Shown here one piece after another: positions 22,955-35,840 of a DNA stretch of 64,000 bases. The translations under genes and the position numbers were made by a program. The stretch is taken from contig JAUYNO010000092.1 of assembly GCA_030696045.1 (NCBI GenBank), forward strand, positions 1 through 64,000. The letters are read 5' to 3'. The stretch comes from Stagnimonas sp. GTDB taxonomy: Bacteria > Pseudomonadota > Gammaproteobacteria > Nevskiales > Nevskiaceae. Position 1 is the first letter of the stretch. The number at the start of each line of letters is the position of its first letter. The notes beneath the pieces were generated by a model, which was given only the letters and a program-made list of their open reading frames with translations, did no database searches and had not been told where the DNA came from.

Positions 22955-24829
22955 ATGAAGAAGCACCCCATCGCGGCGCTTGCCGCTGTCCTTTTCGCAA
23001 CGACTGTTGTCCCGACCACCGTGTTCGCCGCCGAACCGGCGCCAACGCCGCTCGATCCGGTCGTCGTCACCGCCACCCGCACGCCGGCGCTGGTCTCGAC
23101 CGTCAACGCCGCCGTCACCGTCATCGACCGCGAGCAGCTGAGCCTGCTGCAGGGCGCCGATCTGGGCGACGCGCTGTCGCTGGTGGCCGGCATCGACGTG
23201 ATCCGTAGCGGCGGCCCCGGCCAGTCGCCGCTGTCGGTCGGTATCCGGGGCGCCGGCGCCAAGCACAGCCTGGTGCTCATCGACGGCGTACGGTATCGCG
23301 ATGGCATCAACAGCCTGACCTCCATCGAGGATCTGCCGCTCGAATCCATCGAACGCATCGAGATCGTCAAGGGCCCGCGCTCCGCGCAGTGGGGTGCCGA
23401 TGCCCTCGGCGGCGTCATCAACATCATCACCCGCGCGCAGGCCCAGCAGGGCTTCCACGGCGAGCTGATGGCTCGTGCCGGCCGCTATGACAGCCAGGAC
23501 TACACCGGCCGGCTCGGCTACCGCAATGCCCAGGCTGGCCTGTCGCTGACGCTGGAACAGCAGGACAGCGACGGTTATGCGCCGCGCACCGACTCGGCGC
23601 TCAAGGCCGGCCACGAAAATCTGGCGGCGACCCTGAGTGGTGACCTGCAGATCGACCAGAACCGCTTCAGTCTCAGCCACCTGCAGGCCGACGGCAGCAC
23701 CGAGTATGTGAACTCGGCCTTTGATACCGAGCCCAAGGCATACGACTTCAGCCGCCGCACCAGCCGTCTGGCCTGGGCGCGGCCCCTGCTCGCCAACTGG
23801 ACCAGCACCCTGGCGCTCCAGCTCGGCGGCGACAGCCGCGACGAGCAGCAAATCGGCTTCGGCACCGTGCCCGACTACTACCACACCGAGCGCCGCGCGC
23901 TCGATTGGCAGAACGACATCGATCTCGGCGCCAACAAGATCACCGCCGGCCTGAACTACATCGACGAGGACACCGAGGCCAGCGTCTCCGATTCGAGCTT
24001 CGACGAATCCACCGCCAGCAAGGCCGCCTTCGTGCAGAATGCGCTGCGCCTCGGCGCCTTCAACGCGCTCGGCGCGCTGCGCCACACCGACCACGACAGC
24101 TTCGGTGGCCACACCACCGGCGCCATCGACCTGGGCTACGACCTCACCCGCGACATCACCGCCGGGATCGGCTACGGCACCGCCTTCCGCGCGCCGGATG
24201 CCTCTGAGCGCTTCCTGGAGTTTCCCGCCTTCGGCTCCTTCGCCAATCCCGATCTCGACCCCGAGACCTCGCGCAATCTCGAAGCCAGCCTCAAGGCCCG
24301 CCTGGGCCCGCACCAGACCCTGGCGCTGCATGCCTTCGAGAACAAGATCAAGAATCTGATCGCCTACGAGACCGACGCCAACTTCAACAGCCGCCCGGTC
24401 AACATCAACAAGGCGAAAATCTCCGGCGTCGAGCTCGACTACCAGCTCGCGCTCGGTGACTGGGCCCTGGGCCTGAACGGCTCGCTGCAGAAGCCCAAGG
24501 ACGAAACCACCGGCGAGCGTCTGCTGCGCCGCTCCAGCAAGTCGGTGACCGCCAACCTGACCCGTCGCATCGGCGAGCACCGCATCGGCCTCAACCTGCA
24601 GGGCGTCGGTGATCGCGACGACGTCACTTTCGATCCCAACACCTTCGCAAGGATTCCGGTGAAGAACGGCGGCTACGCGCTGGTGAACCTCACCGGCGAA
24701 CTGAAGCTGCCCTACCAGCTCAGCCTGTCGGCCAAGGTCGAGAACCTGCTCGACAAGGACTACGCGACCGTCTACGGCTACCGCCAAACCGGCCGCGCTG
24801 CCTACGGCACGCTGCGCTGGAGCTTCTAA
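22955..24829 (+). CDS. btuB: TonB-dependent vitamin B12 receptor
   Basis: The 624-residue outer-membrane protein has a signal peptide (1-25) and a TonB box (LDPVVVTATRTP). A plug domain (about 45-150) has IRGAGAKHSLVLIDGVRYRD and VKGPRSAQWGADALGGVINI, followed by a beta-barrel ending with the aromatic terminus Leu-Arg-Trp-Ser-Phe. The size is that of E. coli BtuB (about 610). It imports cobalamin across the outer membrane using TonB energy. Its leader is a cobalamin riboswitch, which makes the substrate nearly certain. A cobalamin adenosyltransferase gene follows; BtuFCD are not in the window. Confidence 0.95.
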   Translation: MKKHPIAALAAVLFATTVVPTTVFAAEPAPTPLDPVVVTATRTPALVSTVNAAVTVIDREQLSLLQGADLGDALSLVAGIDVIRSGGPGQSPLSVGIRGAGAKHSLVLIDGVRYRDGINSLTSIEDLPLESIERIEIVKGPRSAQWGADALGGVINIITRAQAQQGFHGELMARAGRYDSQDYTGRLGYRNAQAGLSLTLEQQDSDGYAPRTDSALKAGHENLAATLSGDLQIDQNRFSLSHLQADGSTEYVNSAFDTEPKAYDFSRRTSRLAWARPLLANWTSTLALQLGGDSRDEQQIGFGTVPDYYHTERRALDWQNDIDLGANKITAGLNYIDEDTEASVSDSSFDESTASKAAFVQNALRLGAFNALGALRHTDHDSFGGHTTGAIDLGYDLTRDITAGIGYGTAFRAPDASERFLEFPAFGSFANPDLDPETSRNLEASLKARLGPHQTLALHAFENKIKNLIAYETDANFNSRPVNINKAKISGVELDYQLALGDWALGLNGSLQKPKDETTGERLLRRSSKSVTANLTRRIGEHRIGLNLQGVGDRDDVTFDPNTFARIPVKNGGYALVNLTGELKLPYQLSLSAKVENLLDKDYATVYGYRQTGRAAYGTLRWSF

Positions 24830-24842
24830 TCCGCTGTCGTGA

Positions 24843-24945
24843 AACCCTCTCTCCCCTCGTGGGAGAGCGTTTGGCCCCAGGGCCGAACTGACTCGATGTC
24901 AGTTCGGCTTGAGCCAAACGCTCTCCCACAAGGGGCGAGGGGTTC
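24843..24945. repeat. Large cruciform-type inverted repeat after btuB
   Basis: A 17-bp arm at 24859-24875 (GTGGGAGAGCGTTTGGC) is perfectly complementary to 24913-24929. An inner 10-bp arm GCCGAACTGA (24882-24891) is complementary to 24899-24908 around a 7-base loop. The outer bases are also largely complementary. It starts 14 bp after the btuB stop and could act as a terminator or RNA stabiliser. Together with 2213-2324 it shows that the genome carries long palindromic intergenic elements. The gap 24830-25023 holds nothing else obvious. Confidence 0.8.
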
Positions 24946-25023
24946 AAGCAGCCGCTTGCAGATCGCGGGTTGAAACGCCATTGTCACGGCCAGCCATAAC
25001 CCGCTATTCCATTCAGCCAGCCT

Positions 25024-25563
25024 ATGGGCCACCGCCTCTCCAAGATCGTCACCCGCACCGGCGATGCCGGCGAAACCGGCCTCGCCACTGGCGACCGTAT
25101 TTCCAAGACCCATGCGCGCGTGGACGCGATGGGCCATGTCGATGAGCTGAACTGCTGCCTGGGCCTGCTGCTGGTGGTCGAGCTGCCGGAGCCCGTGCGT
25201 GCCGCGCTCTCGCCCTGCCAGCACGAGCTGTTCAATCTCGGCGGCGAGCTGTCGATGCCGCCCGCCGCGCTGATCACCGAAGCCCATGTCGTGCGTCTGG
25301 ATCAGGCCCTGGTCGATCTCAACGAGAGCCTGCCGCCCCTGAAGGAGTTCGTGCTGCCCGGCGGTGGCGAAGCCGCCGCGCGCGCGCATCTGGCCCGCGC
25401 CGTCGCGCGGCGCGTCGAGCGCGCGCTGTGGGTGCTGAACGCGCAGGAGCCAGTGAACATCCACGGCCTGCACTACACCAACCGCCTATCCGATCTGCTG
25501 TTCGTCTGCTGCCGCGTGCTGGCGCGTGGCGAGGCGGGTGAGGTGAGCTGGAAGCGGGGGTAG
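25024..25563 (+). CDS. pduO: ATP:cob(I)alamin adenosyltransferase (PduO type)
   Basis: This 179-residue protein has the PduO-type N-terminal ATP motif TRTGDAGETGLATGDRISK, the conserved VDAMGHVDELNCCLG, and the C-terminal helix ARRVERALW with Arg/Glu residues of the active site. The enzyme adenosylates cob(I)alamin to the coenzyme form in the cytoplasm. It lies 194 bp downstream of btuB on the same strand, past a large inverted repeat, so read-through from the riboswitch promoter is uncertain. Together the two genes form a B12 salvage module. Confidence 0.92.
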   Translation: MGHRLSKIVTRTGDAGETGLATGDRISKTHARVDAMGHVDELNCCLGLLLVVELPEPVRAALSPCQHELFNLGGELSMPPAALITEAHVVRLDQALVDLNESLPPLKEFVLPGGGEAAARAHLARAVARRVERALWVLNAQEPVNIHGLHYTNRLSDLLFVCCRVLARGEAGEVSWKRG

Positions 25564-25649
25564 GCGAGGGGATGCTGTTTGCGGCGGAACGCAGATGGCT
25601 GGTGGGTGCCAACAGCAGCCACTCAAGAGCCGATTAGAAGTGCCTGACT

Positions 25650-26627
25650 TCAGCGATCCACGACCGCCATATTGCCCTCGTCGTGTCGCGCCCCGGCTGC
25701 TGGCACGAGATTGTTGAGTTGATTGATTTGGGCAGTGCTCAGCCTGATGCTGTCGGCAGCCGTGTTTTCCTCGACGCGCGCCACCCGTTTGGTGCCGGGG
25801 ATCGGTGCGATGTCGTCGCCTTGCGCGAGCAACCAGGCGAGAGCAACCTGAGCCGGCGTCGCGTCGACTTCGCTCGCCACCGCTTTCACGGCTTCGACGA
25901 TGAGCAGGTTCTTTTTGAAGTTATCGGGCGTGAAGCGCGGATTGGTCTTGCGCCAGTCATCGTCGGCAAGTTGCTCCGGTGATTGAAGTTGGCCAGTCAG
26001 GAACCCGTGTCCGAGCGGCGAGTAAGGAACGAAGCCGATGCCCAGCTCGCGCAGCAGCGGCAGCAGCGTGGCCTCAGGGTCACGAGACCAGAGCGAATAC
26101 TCGGTTTGCAGGGCCGTGATCGGGTGAACAGCATGGGCGCGGCGAATGGTGGCGGGGCCGGCTTCTGACAGACCGATATAGCGAATCTTGCCTGCCTTCA
26201 CCAATTCCGCCAAAGCGCCAATTGTGTCTTCGATGGGCGTATTGGTATCGACGCGGTGCTGGTAGTACAGATCAATATGGTCTGTGCCGAGTCGCTTCAG
26301 CGAGCCTTCGACCGCAGTGCGAATGTTGTCAGGGCGGCTATTGAGTACACCGGGGCCGCCAGTAGCGTGCGAGACCAAGCCGAACTTCGTCGCCAGCACC
26401 ACCTTGTCCCGACGCCCTTTGAGTGCCTTGCCGACCAGTTCTTCGTTGGTATACGGGCCATAGATTTCAGCGGTGTCGATGTGCGTTACGCCCAGGTCGA
26501 GCGCACGATGGATGCAATGTATGGACTCGGACTCGCTACCTTCACCAATGTTGTAATAGCTGGTCATCGACATCGCGCCGAGGCCGATGCGTGAAACTTC
26601 GATTCCGCCTATCGAGATGTATTTCAT
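25650..26627 (-). CDS. Aldo/keto reductase
   Basis: This 325-residue TIM-barrel oxidoreductase has the catalytic tetrad in order: Asp in [15 protein letters not shown], Tyr in the same motif, Lys in ATKFGLV and His in YYQHRVD. The NADPH-binding end has [14 protein letters not shown]. It reduces aldehydes or ketones with NADPH; the substrate is unknown. The close relative immediately upstream (about half identical by eye) suggests gene duplication. Codon use is less GC-rich than in the housekeeping genes here, fitting acquisition of the whole 25.6-29.8 kb block by transfer. Confidence 0.9.
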   Translation of the reverse strand: MKYISIGGIEVSRIGLGAMSMTSYYNIGEGSESESIHCIHRALDLGVTHIDTAEIYGPYTNEELVGKALKGRRDKVVLATKFGLVSHATGGPGVLNSRPDNIRTAVEGSLKRLGTDHIDLYYQHRVDTNTPIEDTIGALAELVKAGKIRYIGLSEAGPATIRRAHAVHPITALQTEYSLWSRDPEATLLPLLRELGIGFVPYSPLGHGFLTGQLQSPEQLADDDWRKTNPRFTPDNFKKNLLIVEAVKAVASEVDATPAQVALAWLLAQGDDIAPIPGTKRVARVEENTAADSIRLSTAQINQLNNLVPAAGARHDEGNMAVVDR

Positions 26628-26702
26628 GGTTATTCCTTAAGGGGGAGATGCCGCTTTCAGAGCGGCGGCATCGGTGGTGTAAATCGAGGGATCAGAAAAA
26701 CC

Positions 26703-28741
<2,039 letters not shown>

Positions 28742-28750
28742 GACGAGCCT

Positions 28751-28779
28751 CACTGCCTGTTGTTTCAGTGACGGCAGTG
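28751..28779. promoter_or_regulatory. Inverted repeat in the SDR/LysR divergent promoter
   Basis: CACTGCC (28751-28757) and GGCAGTG (28773-28779) form perfect 7-bp arms around 15 bp, in the 102-bp gap between the divergent SDR and LysR starts. The spacing suits a LysR-type tetramer binding site, but assignment rests on position alone. Confidence 0.4.
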
Positions 28780-28843
28780 TGGCGACACGAACTCAGCCGA
28801 TAAATGGGTATAGTCCGAATAGAGTCATGAGATTTGTGCATCA

Positions 28844-29755
28844 ATGGAAAGAGCCGACATCAAGCATCTGCTGGCCTTTCTCGCCGTGGCGAGGGAGCGC
28901 AGCTTCACGCGCGCAGCCGCCAAGCTCGGCATGTCGCAGTCCGCACTCAGCCACACCGTCCGGGGCCTGGAAGCGCGTATGGGCATGCGTCTGCTGACCC
29001 GCACCACGCGCAGCGTCGCACCCACCGAAGCAGGCGAGCGCCTACTGCGCAGCGTGGGGCCGCACTTCGAGGAGATCGAAGCGGAGCTGCTGGCGCTGAC
29101 CGAGTTGCGCGACAAGCCGGCGGGCACCATCCGCATCACCACAGTCGAGCACGCGGCAGAAACCATCCTCTGGCCTGGCCTCAAGGGGTTGCTGGCCAGC
29201 CACCCGGACATCCATCTCGAAATCAGTGCGGACTACGGCCTGAAAGACCTGGTCGCAGAGGGATTTCACGCCGGTGTGCGGTTGGGCAATCAGGTGGCGG
29301 ATGGCATGGTGGCAGTGCGCATCGGCCAGGACATGCAGATGACCGTGGTGGCGGCACCTTCGTATTTCGCCAAGCACCCACGGCCGAAACTGCCGAAAGA
29401 TCTGCTCCACCATCGCTGCATCGTGCTTCGCCTACCGACGCACGGCGCGCTCTACACCTGGCCCTTCAAGAAGGGGCGAAGCGAATTCAGCGTCCGGGTT
29501 GAGGGGTACCTGGTCTTCAATACCCTGTCGCAAATGGTGCAGGCGGCGCTGGATGGATTCGGGCTGATCTTCATCCCTGAAGACCTGGCCCGGCCCTATC
29601 TAGCCAGCACCCAGCTCGTCCGCGTGCTGGATGACTGGAGCCCGGTATTTGAGGGCTACCACCTCTACTTCCCCAAGCGGCGGCAAAACTCACCGGCGTT
29701 TCGCCTGGTCGTCGATGCGCTGCGAGTCCAAGAGCCTCGCAAAAAGGTCAGCTGA
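28844..29755 (+). CDS. LysR-family transcriptional regulator
   Basis: This 303-residue protein has a winged HTH at 1-60 (HLLAFLAVARERSFTRAAAKLGMSQSA begins within it) and a periplasmic-binding-protein-like co-inducer domain at about 90-295. It follows the LysR subgroup of E. coli YafC/Pseudomonas type (PLYFPKRRQ-like ending, here LYFPKRRQN). Divergent placement from the SDR-AKR-AKR operon is the standard arrangement for autoregulation and control of the neighbouring genes by a small-molecule inducer, here unknown. Confidence 0.92.
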   Translation: MERADIKHLLAFLAVARERSFTRAAAKLGMSQSALSHTVRGLEARMGMRLLTRTTRSVAPTEAGERLLRSVGPHFEEIEAELLALTELRDKPAGTIRITTVEHAAETILWPGLKGLLASHPDIHLEISADYGLKDLVAEGFHAGVRLGNQVADGMVAVRIGQDMQMTVVAAPSYFAKHPRPKLPKDLLHHRCIVLRLPTHGALYTWPFKKGRSEFSVRVEGYLVFNTLSQMVQAALDGFGLIFIPEDLARPYLASTQLVRVLDDWSPVFEGYHLYFPKRRQNSPAFRLVVDALRVQEPRKKVS

Positions 29756-29860
29756 GGTCATTGGCATTAATCCAGCAATCCGCCCAACCGCAGCCTCCGA
29801 GGTTACAAGCAACAGCCCGCCCGAATTGGCACAGTCACCTGACGGGCATACGCTGCCCGC

Positions 29861-30337
29861 ATGGACCTCGAAACCTGGGAACTGCTGAGCTACGTCGTCA
29901 CCGTGGTCGGCCTTCCGCTGGCGATCGGGGTGTTCGTCTACGAGCAGCGCAAGGAGCGCAACAACGAGGAGGAAGAGGTCTATCAGTTGCTCTCCGACAA
30001 CTACCAGGACTTCCTGCGAGTGACCCTGGAGCACCCGGACCTGCGCCTGTTCTCACTGGAGCAGTCCGGTGACTTGAGCGCCGAGCAGAAGGAGCGGCGG
30101 CTGATCATCTTCAACATGCTGATCTCGCTGCTGGAGCGCTCCTACCTCTTGCTCTACGAGGACGACATGAGTGCCATGCAGCAGCGGCGCTGGGCTTCGT
30201 GGGAGGACTACATGCGCGAATGGTGTGCGCGCCCCGAGTTTCGCGCGGCGCTGCCCAACCTGCTGGGCGGCGAGGACCCGGATTTCGTCGCCTACCTGCA
30301 GGCGCTGGCGAGCGCGGCGGCAACTCAGCGCAGCTGA
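29861..30337 (+). CDS. Single-pass membrane protein of unknown function (158 aa)
   Basis: The N-terminus has one membrane helix (about 8-27, LLSYVVTVVGLPLAIGVFVY) followed by a basic/acidic cytoplasmic helix (EQRKERNNEEEEV). The rest is a soluble helical domain with RLIIFNMLISLLERSYLLLYEDDM and RRWASWEDYMREWCARPEFR, features shared with uncharacterised membrane-anchored proteins of many bacteria. No function is known to me. Its last 13 bases overlap the convergent ArsC-like gene. Confidence 0.7.
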   Translation: MDLETWELLSYVVTVVGLPLAIGVFVYEQRKERNNEEEEVYQLLSDNYQDFLRVTLEHPDLRLFSLEQSGDLSAEQKERRLIIFNMLISLLERSYLLLYEDDMSAMQQRRWASWEDYMREWCARPEFRAALPNLLGGEDPDFVAYLQALASAAATQRS

Positions 30338-30681
30338 GCGATCAGCGCTGCTTCCTGGCCCTTGGCAAAGCCGATCAGCAGGCGCCCGTCGGGCGTCGCG
30401 AACACCGGCCGTTTCACCAACGAAGGCTCGCGCGCCAGCAGGGCCGCCGCGTTCGCGGCTGTCAGCCCGGCCTGCGTCGCCGCATCGAGCTTGCGCCAGG
30501 TCGTGCCCTTGCGATTCACCACCACATCGACGCCGAGCGCATCGATCCAGCGCTGCGCCGTGGCGGCGCTCAAGCCTTCCGCCTTGAAGTCATGGAAGCG
30601 ATAGGCGATGCCGGCCTCGTCCAGGCGCTGGCGCGCGCGCTGGACGGTGTCGCAGTTCTTGATGCCGTAGACCACCAGCAC
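30325..30681 (-). CDS. ArsC/Spx-family reductase-like protein (YffB type)
   Basis: No ATG fits the N-terminus; GTG 30681 is chosen because GGAG lies 7 bases before it and it starts the family sequence exactly (VVYGIKNCDTVQRAR). The product is 118 residues with a thioredoxin fold. The single redox Cys is in IKNCDT, and other conserved parts are FHDFKAEGL, VNRKGTTWRKL and KRPVF. This matches the YffB branch of the ArsC/Spx family, where arsenate reduction is not shown and glutathione-dependent thiol chemistry is suspected. It starts 2 bp after the stop of the large secreted-protein gene, so the two are coupled. Confidence 0.85.
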   Translation of the reverse strand: MLVVYGIKNCDTVQRARQRLDEAGIAYRFHDFKAEGLSAATAQRWIDALGVDVVVNRKGTTWRKLDAATQAGLTAANAAALLAREPSLVKRPVFATPDGRLLIGFAKGQEAALIAQLR

Positions 30682-30683
30682 GA

Positions 30684-33600
30684 TCAGCTCCGGCTCAGCC
30701 GCCGCCGAAGCGCAATCGCCGTCAGCAGCAATCCCGCCAGCAGCTGCGGCGACAGTCCGCCGCCGCCCTCTCCTTCCAAGGGAGCCGGCACCGTCCGGGC
30801 GGGAGATCCCGGATCGGAGATCCGGCCGTTGACCACGCCATCGCTGTCGCCGGCGCCACCGTCGGTCAGCATCAGGCTCAGCTGGTTGCCACTGATGCTC
30901 ACGGACGGATACGGCGCGCAAGCCGAGCTGGAGCATTTGATGTAGCTGTCGAACACGGAGCCGGTGGGCAGTGTCAGGCGAACCGTCACGCTGGCGCCCG
31001 CCGTCAGGCCGGACAGCGAGAACGAATAGAAGCCGAGGTAGTCGTAGCCGGTCGGAGCGAAGCTGGGCCGTGTGGCCGCACTAAAGCTGTCGATGGCACC
31101 GCCGCTGGGCGACAGCAGTTCCAGCGTCACCGGCTGGCCGTTGGGATCCGCAGCCGTCGCCGAGGGATGCTCGGCCGGGGCGACGCCAACGCCGGTCAGC
31201 GTGGCGGTGCTGGGGCTGTTGGCGGCACTGGTGGTGACTTTCAGGACCCCCGTGTACGAGGCGGCGCCGGCCGGTGCGAACCGGACGGCGATCTGGCAGC
31301 GGGCCTTAGCGGCCAGCGAGGCCGGGCAGTCGTTGGTCTGGACGAAACCGGACGGCAGGCTGACGAGCTGGATCGTCATTGCGCTGTTGCCGGAATTGAC
31401 CAGATCGAACGACTGGCTCGCGGACCGCGCGCCCACGGCGACTTCACCGAAGCCGAAGCTGCTGGGGGTCAGCGTGGCGACCGCCTGGGTCCCACGGCCG
31501 CTCAGCCCGAATTCGGCGACGACTCCAGACTGGTCGGTGACGATCCGCTCCACCGCTGTCCGATCGCCGGAGGCCTCGGGCCGGAACGCGAAGCTGAGGG
31601 CACAGGCATCGCCCGCCTGCAAGCGCCGATTCGAGCAGCCGTCGACGACCAGCGAGAAATCGGCAGGATGATCGCCGCCGACGCTCAGGCCGGTGATGGT
31701 CAGCGGTGCGTTGCCGGTGTTGTTGAGCTGCAGGCCCCGGTTAGGGCTCGCGCTGCCGACCGGTTGGTCGCCGAAGCCCAGAGCCGGAACCGAGGCTTCC
31801 AGCGCATAGACGGCATGTACCAGCACTTCGGCCGTCGCGGTCACCGTGGCCGAGCCATCGGTGCAACTCAGCGTGTAACGGGCGATGCCGGCGTCGTCGG
31901 GCGACACGGTTTCGGTGCCGTTGAGAGGGCGGCTGCCGCTCCAGGCATCGCTCGCCGTGCAACTGCTGGTGTCCGAGCTGCTCCATTCCAGCGTCGAGGA
32001 CTGGCCCGGATCGATCTCACCGGGCGTGGCGGTCAGCTGCAGTTGGGCATTCGACGCCGGCAACGCGGCTTCGGCCGAGGCCGGGCTCTCGCTGATCGCA
32101 TTGACCGAGACCACGGTGAAGTAATAGGCCTGGCCGGGTACGAGATTGTCGACCGCAGCCTCGGTGCCGGTGATGCCTGATTGCGCGGCTTCGTTACCCG
32201 GTTGCCCCGAGGTCTGACTAACGTACAGGCGGTAGCTCGATGCCTGCAGGCCCGCGCTCCAGCTGAGCGTCGCGCTGCTCGACGAGGTCCGCGAGGCCGT
32301 CAGGTTGCCAGGCGCCTGCGCCGGGCCGAGGAAGCGCAGCACCGATCCGATGTCGCTGGCGCCGCCGAACCGGGCGGCGCCGTAGAAGGCGCCATCAGGA
32401 CCAGCGACCAGGCGCAGGGCGTCGGTGATCGCATCGGCAGAAAAGTCGGCCAGTACGGTGCGGGTTCCGTCGGCGGCCAGCCGGAAATAGCTGCCGCTCA
32501 AGTTCGCGCCGTCGTAGCGGCTCACGCCGTAGAAATGGCCGTCACTGCCTAGCGCCAACGGAGTCTGTGGATCGTCGGAGCCGGGAATGGTCTGGTAGGC
32601 GAGCGCGCTGTCCAGCTTTCCCAGCCCGGCGCGAGATGACAGGGCGAACAGCAGATCGCCCTGGGCATTGGATGCGATGCCGCCGACCGGCACGATTCCC
32701 AGCGGATCGTCGGGGAAGGAGAAGACGGTCTGAGCACTGGTGGCGCTTAGGCGGAACAGCGTGCCGCGGTTGTTCTCGCCACCGGACGAGGTCAGGCCGT
32801 AGTACAGGCCGGCGGCCGTGCGATGGATCGGTCCCTGCGGTTCGGTGCCCAGGCTGGTACTGCCGTCGAAACGGCCCACGGTGGTGAGCCGACCATCGGG
32901 ATCGATCCGCACGGCATTCGGGCCGACCAGGCTGAAGAAACTGCCGTCTCCACGACGGGTGAGTTCTCCGGGTGAGCCCGTCGAGAAATGGTGGACGACT
33001 TGCAGGCTGGCCGTCGGATCGAACCGGAAGAAGCTGCCCTGTCCGAAGTCGCCGCCGGAGCGGGCGGTGCCCCAGAGCGCGCCATCGGTCCCCAGGGTGA
33101 GCGGATTGGGATCGGTTCCGCTGGATTCCGAGAAGCGATGCAGGACCGTCGGCGAACCGCCCGCCACCATCGTGAACAGCGTCTGCCCTCCGGCCTTGCC
33201 TTGGGTGACGCCGTACAGCCGGGCATCCGGAGCGATCGTCAAGGCCTGCGGCAGATAGCCGGCCGGCGGACGAAAGCTGTGGATCAGGTGGAGATCCCCG
33301 GGGGCCGTGAACTTCCAGAGCGAACCGAGGCCGTCGACGGTGTTGCTGGCATTGCTGACGAGCGCATTGCCGGCGCCGTCGGAACCGATGCGGGGTTCGA
33401 AGCCATCTTCGCCGGTGAAGGCCTGTATCGTTGTCACGGCGCCAGCGGCCGAAATCCGCGAGAGCCGCTCCGGACTCACCGCCAGGAAGCCGCCTTCGGG
33501 CAGGGCGAGCAGGTCTCTGATGTCCTCCAGTTCTCCGGCCGTGGTCAGTTGCGAATATTGGCGGGTGTCGACCGCGTAGGCGAATACCGCGCCCGCGCTG

Positions 33601-34391
33601 CTGCCGTTGAGGCTGATCCCGCCGTAGACGCGGCCGTCGGCGCCGATCACCAGATCGGTACTCGGCTGGCCCTCTTCCAGAGTCAGCAGGCTCTCGAATC
33701 CCGCATTGCTCAGCCGGAACAGTGTTCCGGATTCACCGGTCGTCGATCCGATCAGGGAGCCATCGCTCAATGCGACGAGGCCGTGCAGCGGGCGGCCGCC
33801 ACCGTCATCCGCAGTGAAGTGATGCAGGACGCTGAACTGCCCCCCAGCGTCGATCCGGTACAGCGTGCCCAGGCCCGCCTGACCGCCGTTACCCGTGGTG
33901 CCGTAGAGGCTGCCGTCCGCAGCAAGTATCAGCGGTCCCGTGGGCAGCGCGCCGTCGGGTCCGGAGAACGAGTGCAGGCGGGTCAGTGTTCCCTGCTTCG
34001 TCAGTCGGAACACGGTGCCCGCATCGTCTGTACCGCCGGCGTTTCCGGTACCAAAAAAATCACCGGATGCTGCTTCCACCAGGGCCGCATCCGGCGCCGC
34101 CGCCTTCAGGCAGTCGAATGCAACGACCGGATGGATCTCGCCGCCGGAAGTCAGTCGATACACGGCGCCGCAGCCTTGGGCGCCGCCGTGCCGACTGGTG
34201 CCGTAGTAATGGCCGTCGCTCCCCAGGACCGGCGGGGAGAACGGATTCGAGCCCTCGGGGACCGAGAACTCGTAGAGCGTTTCCACGACCGCCGGGTCTG
34301 CGAAGGCAAGGACGATGGGGCCCATGCCCAAGGCAAGGCAAAGGAGCTTTCCGGTCGTCCGGAGATTCAGTAGGTCACGCACGGTGTTCAC
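30684..34391 (-). CDS. Large secreted GloVer-repeat protein with FN3, choice-of-anchor D/U and GlyGly-CTERM-like tail
   Basis: The frame opens with a TTG at 34499, but the signal peptide (MRDLLNLRTTGKLLCLALGM) fits a start at GTG 34391 or 34382, giving about 1235 residues. Roughly residues 30-690 are tandem GloVer-type repeats (GSDGHYYGTSRHGG, ADGSLYGTTGNGG, GTLFRLS), which likely fold as a beta-propeller. Then come a fibronectin III domain, an Ig-like domain, two choice-of-anchor D (ASH-like) repeats (GFGDQPVGSAS and GFGEVAVGARS) and a choice-of-anchor U domain (DGGAGDSDGVVNGRI). The tail is EGEGGGGLSPQLLAGLLL then Arg residues, a GlyGly-CTERM-like sorting signal. It is probably a cell-surface or secreted adhesion or binding protein. 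Confidence 0.85.
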   Translation of the reverse strand: MNTVRDLLNLRTTGKLLCLALGMGPIVLAFADPAVVETLYEFSVPEGSNPFSPPVLGSDGHYYGTSRHGGAQGCGAVYRLTSGGEIHPVVAFDCLKAAAPDAALVEAASGDFFGTGNAGGTDDAGTVFRLTKQGTLTRLHSFSGPDGALPTGPLILAADGSLYGTTGNGGQAGLGTLYRIDAGGQFSVLHHFTADDGGGRPLHGLVALSDGSLIGSTTGESGTLFRLSNAGFESLLTLEEGQPSTDLVIGADGRVYGGISLNGSSAGAVFAYAVDTRQYSQLTTAGELEDIRDLLALPEGGFLAVSPERLSRISAAGAVTTIQAFTGEDGFEPRIGSDGAGNALVSNASNTVDGLGSLWKFTAPGDLHLIHSFRPPAGYLPQALTIAPDARLYGVTQGKAGGQTLFTMVAGGSPTVLHRFSESSGTDPNPLTLGTDGALWGTARSGGDFGQGSFFRFDPTASLQVVHHFSTGSPGELTRRGDGSFFSLVGPNAVRIDPDGRLTTVGRFDGSTSLGTEPQGPIHRTAAGLYYGLTSSGGENNRGTLFRLSATSAQTVFSFPDDPLGIVPVGGIASNAQGDLLFALSSRAGLGKLDSALAYQTIPGSDDPQTPLALGSDGHFYGVSRYDGANLSGSYFRLAADGTRTVLADFSADAITDALRLVAGPDGAFYGAARFGGASDIGSVLRFLGPAQAPGNLTASRTSSSSATLSWSAGLQASSYRLYVSQTSGQPGNEAAQSGITGTEAAVDNLVPGQAYYFTVVSVNAISESPASAEAALPASNAQLQLTATPGEIDPGQSSTLEWSSSDTSSCTASDAWSGSRPLNGTETVSPDDAGIARYTLSCTDGSATVTATAEVLVHAVYALEASVPALGFGDQPVGSASPNRGLQLNNTGNAPLTITGLSVGGDHPADFSLVVDGCSNRRLQAGDACALSFAFRPEASGDRTAVERIVTDQSGVVAEFGLSGRGTQAVATLTPSSFGFGEVAVGARSASQSFDLVNSGNSAMTIQLVSLPSGFVQTNDCPASLAAKARCQIAVRFAPAGAASYTGVLKVTTSAANSPSTATLTGVGVAPAEHPSATAADPNGQPVTLELLSPSGGAIDSFSAATRPSFAPTGYDYLGFYSFSLSGLTAGASVTVRLTLPTGSVFDSYIKCSSSACAPYPSVSISGNQLSLMLTDGGAGDSDGVVNGRISDPGSPARTVPAPLEGEGGGGLSPQLLAGLLLTAIALRRRLSRS

Positions 34392-34495
34392 CAGCCTGAG
34401 CTTGGAATGGTTTGGATATCGCAACCTTCGCCGATCTGCGATAGGCAGTTGCGCAGTCAGCTTAAAAAAGCTGGGGCGGCGGATGCGGCCGGCAC

Positions 34496-35716
<1,221 letters not shown>

Positions 35717-35840
35717 GTGATTTCTTCCGGTCGATGTAATGGAATGTTTGATGGACCAGCCGGACTCTGTGGCCCCGGGCGGCGCATAGTCCACTCCGCG
35801 CGGGGCTGGCGGTCAATAGCCCCGCGCCGCGCCGGCCCTT

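Noticed and set aside
22325-24787. 820-codon open frame on the - strand over btuB
   Set aside because: It is a shadow of btuB in GC-rich DNA. The + strand frame has a signal peptide, TonB box, plug and barrel, and a riboswitch in front.
32988-34373. 461-codon + strand frame opposite the GloVer protein
   Set aside because: Low-complexity Arg/Gln/Gly translation without any domain; the - strand frame has clear repeats and anchor domains.
34466-34481. Terminator for the alcohol dehydrogenase (CAGCTT-TTTT-AAGCTG type hairpin)
   Set aside because: The stem is only 6 bp and AT-rich and no T-tract follows it; too weak to call.
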